NCBI GenBank assembly: GCA_045046885.1
Contig: JASFYX010000018.1
Span: 1-64,000, forward strand
Length of the DNA stretch: 64,000 nucleotides
DNA from: CG1-02-35-72 sp045046885
Lineage (GTDB): Bacteria; Bacteroidota; Bacteroidia; Flavobacteriales; Flavobacteriaceae
Direction of reading: 5' to 3'
Shown here: positions 46,215-54,939 of the stretch, one piece after another
How the letters are laid out: each line of letters starts with the position of its first letter
Numbering within the stretch: the first letter of the stretch is position 1
The notes under the pieces: model-generated
Database searches by the model: none
What the model was told of the DNA's origin: nothing
What the model saw: only the letters and a program-made list of their open reading frames with translations
Made by a program: the position numbers and the translations under genes

Positions 46215-47645
46215 TTAATCTATTTGAGTTAGTCTTAAGGTATTCACCTTCCCTTTTTCTCTAATAGGCATAGACGTCAATGAAATAACAAAGTCGCCTA
46301 CATTGGTATAGCCATTTTCTTTTCCTATTTTATTAATATCTACTATTGTGGCATCAGTACTACTCATTTTATCATAATAAAAAGCTTTAACACCCCACAA
46401 CAAATTTAGCATCGCCATGATGCGGCGATTAGAAGTAAAGGCTAAAATATGAGAATGAGGTCTCCTTGCCGAAATATGGAAAGCTGTATAACCGCTGTTT
46501 GTTAGAGTGTTTATGGCAGCCACCTCAATATTATCGGCCATAATAGTCGCTTGATGACAAATAGATTTGGTTATAAAACGGTCGTTTATAGCTGTAAAAA
46601 AAGAAGTGTCCATTTTTATTAACGAAGAATTCTCTACTGTTTCTATTATATCACGCATTTTTTGAATGACTTCAAGTGGAAATTTACCTACTGAAGTTTC
46701 GCCAGAAAGCATGACAGCATCAGCGCCATCCATAATAGAATTGGCCACATCATTTACTTCAGCTCTTGTCGGTACTTGACTTTCAATCATACTCTCCATC
46801 ATTTGTGTTGCTATAATGACAGGGATTCTTGCTTTTTTGGCTTGAGCTACCAATCTCTTTTGAATAAGCGGTACTTCTTCCATAGGAATTTCTACACCCA
46901 AATCGCCCCGCGCCACCATTAAGCCATCGCAATGGCTTGTAATTTTTTGGATATTTAAAAGTGCTTCTGGTTTTTCTATTTTAGCGATAACCGGAATTTT
47001 ATAATCAGAATTATCGGCAATAAGTTTATTGAGTAAATCTAAATCTTCTGGCGTCCTTACAAAAGAAAGTGCTATCCAATCTACTTCTAATTCAATAGCA
47101 AACAAGGCATCTTTAATATCTTTTTCCGTCAAGGCAGGTTGCGAAATTTTTGTATTAGGTAAGTTAACACCCTTTTTTGAACTTAAAATGCCACCGCGTA
47201 AGACTTTGGTAATAACTTCATCTTTTTTATTGGTTTTAATAACTTCAAACATTAGTTTGCCATCATCTACCAAAATATGTTCGCCTAGTTCAACATCTTT
47301 CGGAAATTGTTGATAGGTCATAAAGGCCTTTTCTTTTGTGCCTTCACACATATTTGTCGTAAAAGTAAAAGTATCTTCTTTTTTAAGTACCACATTATCT
47401 TGCATGACGCCAACGCGGAGTTTTGGCCCCTGTAAATCGGCTAAGATGGCTATATTAAAATGGAGCTCTTTATTGAGAGATCTAATAGTATTTACATTTT
47501 TTTTAACGACGTCATAATCGGCGTGAGAAAAATTTATTCTAAATACATTTACGCCAGCTAAAGCCATGTTTTTTATAATTTCTCTATCGCTACAAGCAGG
47601 CCCTAAAGTGGCTACTATTTTTGTTTTTTTTCCTTTATTAATCAT
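46215..47645 (-). CDS. pyk: Pyruvate kinase
   Basis: Final step of glycolysis, PEP + ADP to pyruvate + ATP. 476 residues. N-terminal KTKIVATLGPACSD and FRINFSHADYD, substrate loop ADLQGPKLRVG, active-site signature VIAKIEKPEALLNIQ near 222, MVARGDLGVEIP near 245, and ATQMMESMIESQVPTRAEVNDVANSIMDGADAVMLSGETSVGKFP near 280-325. Start of a convergent pair; first codon lies one base after the IPExxxVDY gene ends, consistent with an operon from acpP to pyk. Confidence 0.95.
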   Translation of the reverse strand: MINKGKKTKIVATLGPACSDREIIKNMALAGVNVFRINFSHADYDVVKKNVNTIRSLNKELHFNIAILADLQGPKLRVGVMQDNVVLKKEDTFTFTTNMCEGTKEKAFMTYQQFPKDVELGEHILVDDGKLMFEVIKTNKKDEVITKVLRGGILSSKKGVNLPNTKISQPALTEKDIKDALFAIELEVDWIALSFVRTPEDLDLLNKLIADNSDYKIPVIAKIEKPEALLNIQKITSHCDGLMVARGDLGVEIPMEEVPLIQKRLVAQAKKARIPVIIATQMMESMIESQVPTRAEVNDVANSIMDGADAVMLSGETSVGKFPLEVIQKMRDIIETVENSSLIKMDTSFFTAINDRFITKSICHQATIMADNIEVAAINTLTNSGYTAFHISARRPHSHILAFTSNRRIMAMLNLLWGVKAFYYDKMSSTDATIVDINKIGKENGYTNVGDFVISLTSMPIREKGKVNTLRLTQID

Positions 47646-47646
47646 A

Positions 47647-48126
47647 TTAGAATATTAAATGGGCGTTTTGTTTTATGTTTTCTGGTGATGTTGCATAACT
47701 TGTAATAACTTGATCAATAGAATTGAGTTTATCAAGAATACAATTTATTTGTTGCAAAGATACATCTCCAGTTATTTTAAAAAAGTAATCTACTTTCTTT
47801 TTATCGTTAATGAGGTATGAAATTTTTGTTTCGCTTAACAAGGTGTTGTAAAACAGCGCGTTTTTTTTGGAGGTTTTAAAGGCAACATCCAAATGTTTGT
47901 TTGCAATGAGATTATAGGTTAAAAAAAAAGATTTATCGTAATATTCATAAAGAGAAAAAGTGCTCCCTGTTTCTTTAAAATCTAAATCTTCGTCTCTGCG
48001 TTTTAATGAGAGATTTAATTTTTCGTTTATAAAATAAGCCAATCTATAATCCTCTAAAGTTGTGTGTAAACAAATAAGTTTATAATCTACTTCTTCTTCA
48101 AAATCAAGTGTATGTAATTTAGCCAT
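47647..48126 (-). CDS. IPExxxVDY-family protein
   Basis: 159-residue protein named for its N-terminal motif, seen here as LDFEEEVDYKLICLHTTLEDYRLAYFINEKL. The family is restricted to Bacteroidota and has no known function. Its place between rnc and pyk is characteristic for Flavobacteriia. It is 1 base from pyk and 3 from rnc, so the genes are co-transcribed. Confidence 0.85.
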   Translation of the reverse strand: MAKLHTLDFEEEVDYKLICLHTTLEDYRLAYFINEKLNLSLKRRDEDLDFKETGSTFSLYEYYDKSFFLTYNLIANKHLDVAFKTSKKNALFYNTLLSETKISYLINDKKKVDYFFKITGDVSLQQINCILDKLNSIDQVITSYATSPENIKQNAHLIF

Positions 48127-48129
48127 AAT

Positions 48130-48861
48130 TTATCTGATTTGATTTTTTAAAGCATAGTAGCCACGTTGCGCAGCCTTTTCTTCGGCTTTCTTTTTTGAGG
48201 TGTCACGTCCTTTAGAAATCTGTTTGTCCTCAATATATAATTTTACACTAAAATGTCTTTTAGTGTCATTCCCAGAATCTTCATAAATTTCAAATTTATA
48301 GGCTTTCTTTTCTTTTTGACACCATTCAATAAGCAGACTTTTATAACTAGAAATTTTTGTTTCTAAGTCGGTTATTTCAATATGATTTTTAATCAAATTA
48401 ACATGAATAAATTTTTCACAAAATTTAAAACCTTTATCTATATAAATAGCCCCTACCAAAGCTTCGAAAACATTGCCATGAATGTTATCTCCAAACCTAT
48501 TTTCTCGAACCATGCTTTTTATAAGATGGATTAAATTTAAGTCTTTACCAATTTTATTTAAATTATTCCGACTCACAATTTTAGAGCGCATTTGTGTAAG
48601 GTAACCTTCATCGCCAAATGGCGCAATTTTAAACAAGTAGTCAGAGATAATAGTACTTAGTACAGTATCCCCTAAAAACTCTAATCTTTCGTAATTTAAA
48701 GGCCTCCCATCTTTTGTAAATTCTTTAACAGAACTATGGGTAAATGCTTTTTTGTAAATGTCAATATTTTTTGGCTTAAAGCCTAAAATTTTTGTCAAAT
48801 CATAGTAAAAGATATCAGACTCTTGGGAAGTTGACTTACTTTTTTTACGAAAAAAATTCAT
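48130..48861 (-). CDS. rnc: Ribonuclease III
   Basis: Double-strand-specific RNase for rRNA and mRNA processing. 243 residues: catalytic domain with NYERLEFLGDTVLS near 62-75 (the RNase III signature) and GNVFEALVGAIYIDKGF near 129-145, then a double-stranded RNA-binding domain from about 170 (SYKSLLIEWCQ, STKK-like KKKAEEKAAQRGYYAL). It lies in the conserved acpP-fabF-rnc cluster. Confidence 0.95.
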   Translation of the reverse strand: MNFFRKKSKSTSQESDIFYYDLTKILGFKPKNIDIYKKAFTHSSVKEFTKDGRPLNYERLEFLGDTVLSTIISDYLFKIAPFGDEGYLTQMRSKIVSRNNLNKIGKDLNLIHLIKSMVRENRFGDNIHGNVFEALVGAIYIDKGFKFCEKFIHVNLIKNHIEITDLETKISSYKSLLIEWCQKEKKAYKFEIYEDSGNDTKRHFSVKLYIEDKQISKGRDTSKKKAEEKAAQRGYYALKNQIR

Positions 48862-48876
48862 TAATTAGAGATGAAG

Positions 48877-50127
48877 TTATTCAAACTTCTTAAACAACAC
48901 ACAAGCATTATGGCCTCCAAAACCAAAGGTATTACTTAAGGCTACTTTTACATCGCGTTTCTGGGCTTTGTTAAAGGTAAAATTAAGGCCATTGTCAATA
49001 TTATCATCATCAGTAAAATGATTGATAGTAGGCGGAATAATACCGTGTTTTATAGCAAGTATTGAAGCAATAGATTCTATAGCACCAGCCGCTCCCAATA
49101 AGTGGCCTGTCATAGATTTAGTTGAATTGATATTGATACTGTAAGCGTGTTCTCCAAAAACGGCTTTAATAGCTTTAGATTCGGCTATGTCACCCAAGGG
49201 TGTAGAAGTGCCGTGCATATTTATAGCATCAACATCTTCTGGTTTTAAATCGGCATTCTCAAGGCAATTTTTCATAACATTAATAGCACCCAAACCTTCA
49301 GGATGTGGAGCCGTTATGTGATGCGCATCTGCAGATAAACCACCACCGATAATTTCGGCATAAATGGTAGCACCACGTTTTATAGCGTGTTCGTACTCTT
49401 CTAAGATAAGTGCTCCAGCGCCTTCGCCTAAAACAAAACCATCACGGTCTTTATCAAAAGGTCTTGAAGCCGATTTAGGATCATCATTTCTAGTTGATAA
49501 GGCAAACATGGCGTTAAAACCACCTACGCCAGCAATTGTTACTGCGGCTTCTGAGCCACCTGTAACAAAAACATCGGCATGACCTAAACGGATATAATTT
49601 AAGGCATCTATCATAGCGTTAGCCGATGATGCACAAGCCGCTACAGTTGTAAAGTTAGGGCCTCTAAATCCGTATTTAATAGAAATATAGCCAGGCGCAA
49701 TGTCGGCTATCATTTTTGGGATGAAAAAAGGGTTGAATCGTGGAGAACCATCTCCTGCAGAAAAGTTGAGAATTTCTTGCTGAAAAGTTTCTAATCCACC
49801 AATGCCAGCGCCCCAAATAACGCCCACACGATCTTTGTTTAGACTGTCTAAATCAAACCCAGCATCAGTAATAGCTTCGTCGGCTGCTACCATAGCATAT
49901 TGGGTAAATTTATCCATTTTACGCGCGTCTTTTCTGTTGATATAATCTGTTACCTCAAAGTTTTTCAATTCGCAAGCAAATTGTGTTTTAAACTTAGACG
50001 CATCAAAATGAGTTATGGGACCGGCTCCGCTAACACCGTTAACTAAGCCGTTCCAATACTCTTGTAGATTATTACCAATTGGCGTCAAAGCACCAAGTCC
50101 AGTTACAACTACGCGTTTTAATTTCAT
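48877..50127 (-). CDS. fabF: Beta-ketoacyl-ACP synthase II
   Basis: Condensing enzyme of fatty acid synthesis. 416 residues with catalytic Cys in TTVAACASSANAMIDAL near 165, and the two His in NMHGTSTPLGDIAE near 308 and TKSMTGHLLGAAGAIE near 340; glycine-rich end NTFGFGGHNACVLFKK. It follows acpP by 10 bases. Confidence 0.95.
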   Translation of the reverse strand: MKLKRVVVTGLGALTPIGNNLQEYWNGLVNGVSGAGPITHFDASKFKTQFACELKNFEVTDYINRKDARKMDKFTQYAMVAADEAITDAGFDLDSLNKDRVGVIWGAGIGGLETFQQEILNFSAGDGSPRFNPFFIPKMIADIAPGYISIKYGFRGPNFTTVAACASSANAMIDALNYIRLGHADVFVTGGSEAAVTIAGVGGFNAMFALSTRNDDPKSASRPFDKDRDGFVLGEGAGALILEEYEHAIKRGATIYAEIIGGGLSADAHHITAPHPEGLGAINVMKNCLENADLKPEDVDAINMHGTSTPLGDIAESKAIKAVFGEHAYSININSTKSMTGHLLGAAGAIESIASILAIKHGIIPPTINHFTDDDNIDNGLNFTFNKAQKRDVKVALSNTFGFGGHNACVLFKKFE

Positions 50128-50137
50128 AAAGAGCTTC

Positions 50138-50371
50138 TTATTTGGCCGCGTCGATATAAGAAATAGCTTGACCTACTGTGCTGATGTTTTCAGCTTGGTC
50201 ATCTGGTATTTGAATATCAAACTCTTTTTCAAATTCCATAATTAACTCAACAGTATCAAGTGAATCAGCTCCCAAATCGTTTGTAAAGCTTGCTTCTGTA
50301 GTTACTTCATTTTCGTCAACACCTAGTTTGTCAACGATTATTGCTTTTACTCTTGATGCAATGTCAGACAT
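50138..50371 (-). CDS. acpP: Acyl carrier protein
   Basis: 77-residue acidic protein. The 4'-phosphopantetheine serine is Ser 36 in NDLGADSLDTVELIM. First gene of the fatty-acid/RNase III cluster. A -7 box (TATTTTTG, minus strand 50409-50402) lies about 30 bases before the ATG. Confidence 0.95.
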   Translation of the reverse strand: MSDIASRVKAIIVDKLGVDENEVTTEASFTNDLGADSLDTVELIMEFEKEFDIQIPDDQAENISTVGQAISYIDAAK

Positions 50372-50401
50372 AATTTTTTAGTTTTAATTATAATTATCCT
50401 G

Positions 50402-50409
50402 CAAAAATA
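50402..50409 (-). promoter_or_regulatory. acpP promoter -7 box
   Basis: TATTTTTG on the minus strand fits TAnnTTTG and lies 30 bases before the acpP start. The -33 region has no strong TTTG. Confidence 0.5.
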
Positions 50410-50537
50410 AAAAACTTTAATATATAACAGGCCTTTTATTGAAAATATACTGTTTTAAGTTTTAAAATTAAGTCAAAATAATCTTTGACTATGTTAATTA
50501 TAATGCTTTTTTTTGTGGTAAATTAAACCTAAACAAG

Positions 50538-51104
50538 TTGAAACACTTAGTTATTTTTGCTTCTGGATCGGGTTCTAATGCCGAAAACATTTTTAATTAT
50601 TTTAAAGAAAATAAAGAAGTTACTATTGACTTAATTGCTACAAATAATGCGCAAGCAGGTGTTATTGAGCGTGCTAAAAGACTGAATGTTGCTTATAAAG
50701 TATTTGATAAAAGGGATTTAAACAACGGTAATTGGCAAAACTGGCCTCGTTTACTACAAGTAAATTTAATTGTATTAGCAGGTTTTTTATTAAAAATACC
50801 AGCTGATTTTATTGCCAAATTCCCAAATAAAATCATCAATATTCATCCGGCTTTATTACCTAAATATGGCGGAAAAGGGATGTACGGTGATAGGGTGCAT
50901 CAAGCAGTTGTAGAAAATAAAGAAAAAGAATCGGGTATAAGCATCCATTATGTCAATGAAAACTATGACGAAGGGGCACTTATCTTTCAGAAATTGGTCG
51001 CGCTTGACGCGGATGAAACAGCAGAATCACTAGCCCAAAAAATTCATAAACTAGAGTACAAACACTTTCCAGAAGTAATCGCTAAAATTTTAAAAGATGC
51101 CTAA
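50538..51104 (+). CDS. purN: Phosphoribosylglycinamide formyltransferase
   Basis: Third step of purine synthesis, formyl transfer from 10-formyl-THF to GAR. 188 residues with a TTG start at 50538; no in-frame ATG precedes the conserved start KHLVIFASGSGSNAENIF. Catalytic elements: Asn/His in INIHPALLPKYGGKGMYG near 96-113 and Asp in NENYDEGALIFQ near 140. It overlaps rnhA by 8 bases. Confidence 0.92.
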   Translation: MKHLVIFASGSGSNAENIFNYFKENKEVTIDLIATNNAQAGVIERAKRLNVAYKVFDKRDLNNGNWQNWPRLLQVNLIVLAGFLLKIPADFIAKFPNKIINIHPALLPKYGGKGMYGDRVHQAVVENKEKESGISIHYVNENYDEGALIFQKLVALDADETAESLAQKIHKLEYKHFPEVIAKILKDA

Positions 51105-51579
51105 AGATAATGTACATATTTATACAGATGGCGCTTGTAGTGGTAATCCTGGTAAGGGAGGATATGGTATTGTAATGGAATGGGTAGGAAAACCTTATAA
51201 AAAAGAATTTTCTGAAGGCTATAGGTATACCACAAATAATCGAATGGAGCTTTTAGCGGTGATTGTAGCCTTACAAAATTTAAAAACGGATAACTTAGAT
51301 ATTTCTATTTTTTCTGATTCAAAATATGTGGTAGATGCCGTTGAAAAAAAGTGGGTTTTTGGTTGGGAGAAAAAATATTTTGTCGATAAAAAGAACAGCG
51401 ATTTATGGATTCGCTTTTTAAAATTATACCGTAAGCACAAGCCTAAGCTGGTTTGGGTAAAAGGTCATAATAACCATCCTCAAAACGAACGATGTGATAA
51501 ATTGGCAGTAGCAGCTTCACAAAAAAAAGAACTCCAAATTGATATACAGTTTGAAGGGAAAAATCCGAAGTTACTTTAA
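51097..51579 (+). CDS. rnhA: Ribonuclease HI
   Basis: Degrades RNA in RNA-DNA hybrids. 160 residues with the DEDD active site: Asp in IYTDGACSGNPGKGGYG near 10, Glu in NNRMELLAVIVAL near 51, Asp in IFSDSKYVVDAV near 72 and late Asp in HNNHPQNERCDKLA near 138. Translationally coupled to purN. Confidence 0.93.
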   Translation: MPKDNVHIYTDGACSGNPGKGGYGIVMEWVGKPYKKEFSEGYRYTTNNRMELLAVIVALQNLKTDNLDISIFSDSKYVVDAVEKKWVFGWEKKYFVDKKNSDLWIRFLKLYRKHKPKLVWVKGHNNHPQNERCDKLAVAASQKKELQIDIQFEGKNPKLL

Positions 51580-51600
51580 ACGTATATAATTATTTATGAT

Positions 51601-51630
51601 GTCATTCTGAGTGAAACGAAGAATCTATAT
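51601..51630. repeat. Dispersed repeat PR3, short copy
   Basis: GTCATTCTGAGTGAAACGAA followed by GAATC, in the 220-base gap after rnhA. Further right, AATGTCCCCTTTAGGGGTG (51717-51735) is a PR1-like trace. Nothing else is seen in this gap. Confidence 0.6.
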
Positions 51631-51799
51631 ATAAATAAGTTTTTAAAAAATATTTTCTGAGATTTTTTACCACGCCTGCTTTCAAGAAGACAGTTTTAAA
51701 AATAAGCTTAAAAGGAATGTCCCCTTTAGGGGTGTAAAAACAAAAAAATATTCTCCTATCTTTTCCCTACTTTTGGTCAATCTAAAAAAACAAAACATA

Positions 51800-52777
51800 A
51801 TGAAAGCCATACGCATCCATAAAACAGGCGGTCAAGACGTCCTTAAATTTGAAACACTAGAAACACCCGCCTGCCAATCCGACGAAGTTGTCGTTGCTAT
51901 TAAAAGTGCTTCTGTAAATTACTCCGATGTCCTTATCCGCAAAGGCGATTATCCTTATATGCCTAAATTCCCCGCAATTTTGGGTAACGAAGCGGCTGGC
52001 GTTATAACCAAAGTTGGAGAAAATATATCTCATCTAAAAGTCAGACAACGCGTTATTGTTTTTGGCGGACCGGCTTATACTACCGAGGCGGTTGTTAAAG
52101 CTACATCTATAATTCCCATTCCTGATGCAGTTGATTTTGACGAGGCCGCTGCCCTTCCCATCATATATTTAACCGCTTATCATATGTTACACACGGTGCG
52201 TCGTGTAAAAGCAGGCGAAACTGTTTTGGTTCATGCCGCTGCCGGAGGCGTAGGCACAGCCTTGATTCAGTTGGCTAAAATTGCTGATATCACCCTTATC
52301 GGATTGACCAGTAAAGATGCAAAAGCGGCTGTTATTAAAGAAATGGGATATCGGCATGTGATAAATTACAAAACAGAGGACGTGGTTGCCCGTGTAAACG
52401 AAATCACAAATGATCGTGGTGTCGATTTGATAATCGACTGCATTGGTGGCCCGCGATTTGACGATAATTTTAAAATGTTGGCCACTTTGGGACACATTGT
52501 TTGGTACGGTATTGTAGCCGGACAGCCTACAACCGATTTTAAAATAGCTTTGGGAAGTCGTCCTCATAAATGTCATTCGGTTTCTATGTTTCATCTCTAC
52601 GGTATTTTAAACAATCCCGCCCTGATGATGTCTTCGTTTAAAACACTTATCGGTTATTTGTTAAACGGACAAATAAAACCTGTTATTCACGCCAGATTAC
52701 CTTTGGCTGATGCCGGAAAAGCCCATGCTATTTTAGAAAATCATGAAAATATTGGGAAAGTTATTTTAAAACCGTAA
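51800..52777 (+). CDS. Zinc-independent quinone oxidoreductase (MDR superfamily)
   Basis: NADPH-dependent oxidoreductase of 325 residues from the ATG at 51800 (the frame extends back to a TTG at 51773). GroES-like half with NYSDVLIRKGDYP and LGNEAAGVITKVGENI; Rossmann half with VLVHAAAGGVGTALIQLAK near 138 and the QOR-type VDLIIDCIGGPRF. It lacks the catalytic-zinc Cys/His set of alcohol dehydrogenases. Gene neighbours suggest lipid or CoA-ester metabolism, but this is weak. Confidence 0.85.
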   Translation: MKAIRIHKTGGQDVLKFETLETPACQSDEVVVAIKSASVNYSDVLIRKGDYPYMPKFPAILGNEAAGVITKVGENISHLKVRQRVIVFGGPAYTTEAVVKATSIIPIPDAVDFDEAAALPIIYLTAYHMLHTVRRVKAGETVLVHAAAGGVGTALIQLAKIADITLIGLTSKDAKAAVIKEMGYRHVINYKTEDVVARVNEITNDRGVDLIIDCIGGPRFDDNFKMLATLGHIVWYGIVAGQPTTDFKIALGSRPHKCHSVSMFHLYGILNNPALMMSSFKTLIGYLLNGQIKPVIHARLPLADAGKAHAILENHENIGKVILKP

Positions 52778-52787
52778 TTGTTAGAAT

Positions 52788-52829
52788 AAAGACCTTAGAC
52801 CGCTACGCTTTTAGAATCTAGACTTGATT
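52788..52829. repeat. Dispersed repeat PR4, copy 2
   Basis: AAAGACCTTAGACCGCTACG, then AGAATCTAGACTTGATT. It has the same block order as 19215-19258. It fills the gap between the oxidoreductase and the 3-hydroxyacyl-CoA dehydrogenase genes. Confidence 0.55.
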
Positions 52830-52904
52830 GGGGGTAGTCAATAAGAATAATAAATAAGTGAAGATAATTTATCTCAACATTAAAAAATATATTAAAAACT
52901 TCAA

Positions 52905-53792
52905 ATGAAAACATTAAAAGATATAAATAACATCCTTATTTTAGGAAGTGGTACATTGGGCTTGCGTATTGGATTGGCCTGTGCCCTAAACAATTATAAA
53001 GTCACCATTTACGACATTGATACAAAGGCTTTTGCATCGGCAAAAAAAACACAGGCCGACCTGCTTAAAATATTGGTCAAAGCCCAAACTTATACGCAAA
53101 ACCAAGCTGATACCGCCATTAAAAATATTCGTTTTACAACGGATGCTCAAGAGGCCTCAAAAGATATTGATTTGGTAAGCGAGTCTGTAACAGAAAACAT
53201 CGACATCAAGAAAAAGGTATGGCAGCAATTCGGAAAATTGTGCCCGCCCAAAACAATTTTTACCACCAATACTTCGTCTTTGTTACCTTCGCTTTATGCT
53301 GAGGACACGGGACGTCCCTCTCTGTTTTGTGCCTTTCATTTTCACGATGTGTTTTACGCCAATGTGGTAGATATTATGCCTAATCCGCAAACGGAATCTT
53401 GGTTGATACCTTTACTGCAAGAGTTTGGTAAAAGTATTCAGCAAACGCCTGTTGTGGTTAAAAAAGAATCGCCTGCTTATATTTTTAATGCGATGCTTAT
53501 CGCCCTAATTAGTGCAGCCGGTGCATTGGTAACTTATGATGTAGGCAGTATTGAAGATGTTGACCGCTCTTGGATGGGTAATTTTAAAATGTCACGCGGA
53601 CCTTTTGGTATCATTGACGAAATAGGTTTAGATACCGCTTGGCATGTAACCGCACCTAAAAAAGACGCGCGAAGCCTGCGCTTTGCTGCCTTATTAAAAA
53701 CTTATATAGATCAAGGTAAATTAGGACGCAAAACAGGGGAAGGTTTTTATAAATATCCCAATCCAAAATTTTTGGAGGGTGATTTTATATAA
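52905..53792 (+). CDS. 3-hydroxyacyl-CoA dehydrogenase
   Basis: NAD-dependent enzyme of 295 residues. Rossmann motif LILGSGTLGLRIGLACALNN near 11-30, SESVTENIDIKKKVWQQFG, TNTSSLLPS near 125 and FCAFHFHDVFYANVVDIMP near 144, where the catalytic His is expected; C-terminal helical domain with GPFGIIDEIGLDTAW and KLGRKTGEGFYKY. A single-domain form acting in beta-oxidation or short-chain 3-hydroxyacid metabolism. Confidence 0.85.
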   Translation: MKTLKDINNILILGSGTLGLRIGLACALNNYKVTIYDIDTKAFASAKKTQADLLKILVKAQTYTQNQADTAIKNIRFTTDAQEASKDIDLVSESVTENIDIKKKVWQQFGKLCPPKTIFTTNTSSLLPSLYAEDTGRPSLFCAFHFHDVFYANVVDIMPNPQTESWLIPLLQEFGKSIQQTPVVVKKESPAYIFNAMLIALISAAGALVTYDVGSIEDVDRSWMGNFKMSRGPFGIIDEIGLDTAWHVTAPKKDARSLRFAALLKTYIDQGKLGRKTGEGFYKYPNPKFLEGDFI

Positions 53793-53847
53793 TTTTTTCG
53801 ATTACATCCGTAAAATTAATACTTTTTTTTTCGGTTTGAATCTAAAT

Positions 53848-54939
53848 TTAATCATTTCTTTTCTTATAAGACTCAAAATGACGCTTTAACCACCCCTTAC
53901 TTTTAAGCGTTTTTATAATATTTTTTCGCTTGCTTTTATTGTTAAAAGATAATACTATTTGTCTGGGGTAATTGTAAAACCGATTGCTAAAATAAGCGGT
54001 TTCTGTGGCGATTTTATAAAGATTTTTATTCGTCATAAATTGATAACGCCAAAACAACAGACTTAAAAAAAGTGATTTTTGATATAAAACTGTTTCTGTC
54101 TTAAAAAGTTTGCCAACCCATTTTAGGTATATATTCTTTAAAAAATAATCCCGTTTATAAGTTTTAAGGGCTTCTTTTACATCGGGTTTAAAAGACAATA
54201 AAAAACAATCGTATAGCTGCCTTATTAAAATTAAACCTCTTTTATAGGCATGGTCATTAACCTGTGCATTGAGCACATTATTTAGGGCTTGATGCTCAAA
54301 TGACGGCAAATAATAAGTATCTATTTTTTGTTTATCATCAAACAAAACATCATAATTTAAATCGTGTTTGTGACCCTCTTCAAGAATATCCCAATGTATC
54401 TCTACCGATGCAATGTAATCTTGATGTGCCAATCGCCTATAATGACGCGGTTTTGCTAACCCCTCATTTTTAAGACGGTTATAATAACCTTCCTTTTTTA
54501 AAATAGTAGCAACCTCTTCAACCTGATTTTTAGCGACTAATATATCGATATCACCAATCATGCGTTCGCCCATATCTTGGTATAATCCCGCTATTAAATG
54601 AGCGGTTCCTTTTAAAAAAAGCTGTTTTATTTGGTATTTTTCTAACAAAATAGCCAAGCGATTAGCTTGCTTTAACAAGGCCTTATTCCGCTGTGTATTT
54701 GCCTGTGTAATTTCTTCAAAATATAAATCCAGTCCTTCCGGTAAATTTTTTAATAGATTGTTGCGTTTTAAATTGAGGTAAAGTGTTGGCACTATCATTT
54801 GATTGGAGCTGAGTTTAACAACCAAATCCCAATCTACATTATCAGAATTAATCTGCTTTGCTATATCATTTTTCCTTTCAGGATATTTGGCTAACGACAA
54901 GCAGTGTCCTATAAAAAATAAAGCCTGTTTATAAGTCAT
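53848..54939 (-). CDS. Nucleotidyltransferase-family protein (NTP_transf_5-like), cassette 1
   Basis: 363 residues. Nucleotidyltransferase signature FLKGTAHL near 108-115 and GERMIGDIDILVAKNQVEEV near 124-143, with the metal-binding D-x-D (D130, D132), and VEIHWDI near 178. It overlaps the kinase-like gene by 11 bases. The protein at 61629 is a paralog, colinear with no gap over the first 140 residues. Members of this family often sit near RiPP or polysaccharide genes; here the putative substrate is the small peptide at 56173 or the T9SS protein. Function unproven. Confidence 0.75.
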   Translation of the reverse strand: MTYKQALFFIGHCLSLAKYPERKNDIAKQINSDNVDWDLVVKLSSNQMIVPTLYLNLKRNNLLKNLPEGLDLYFEEITQANTQRNKALLKQANRLAILLEKYQIKQLFLKGTAHLIAGLYQDMGERMIGDIDILVAKNQVEEVATILKKEGYYNRLKNEGLAKPRHYRRLAHQDYIASVEIHWDILEEGHKHDLNYDVLFDDKQKIDTYYLPSFEHQALNNVLNAQVNDHAYKRGLILIRQLYDCFLLSFKPDVKEALKTYKRDYFLKNIYLKWVGKLFKTETVLYQKSLFLSLLFWRYQFMTNKNLYKIATETAYFSNRFYNYPRQIVLSFNNKSKRKNIIKTLKSKGWLKRHFESYKKRND

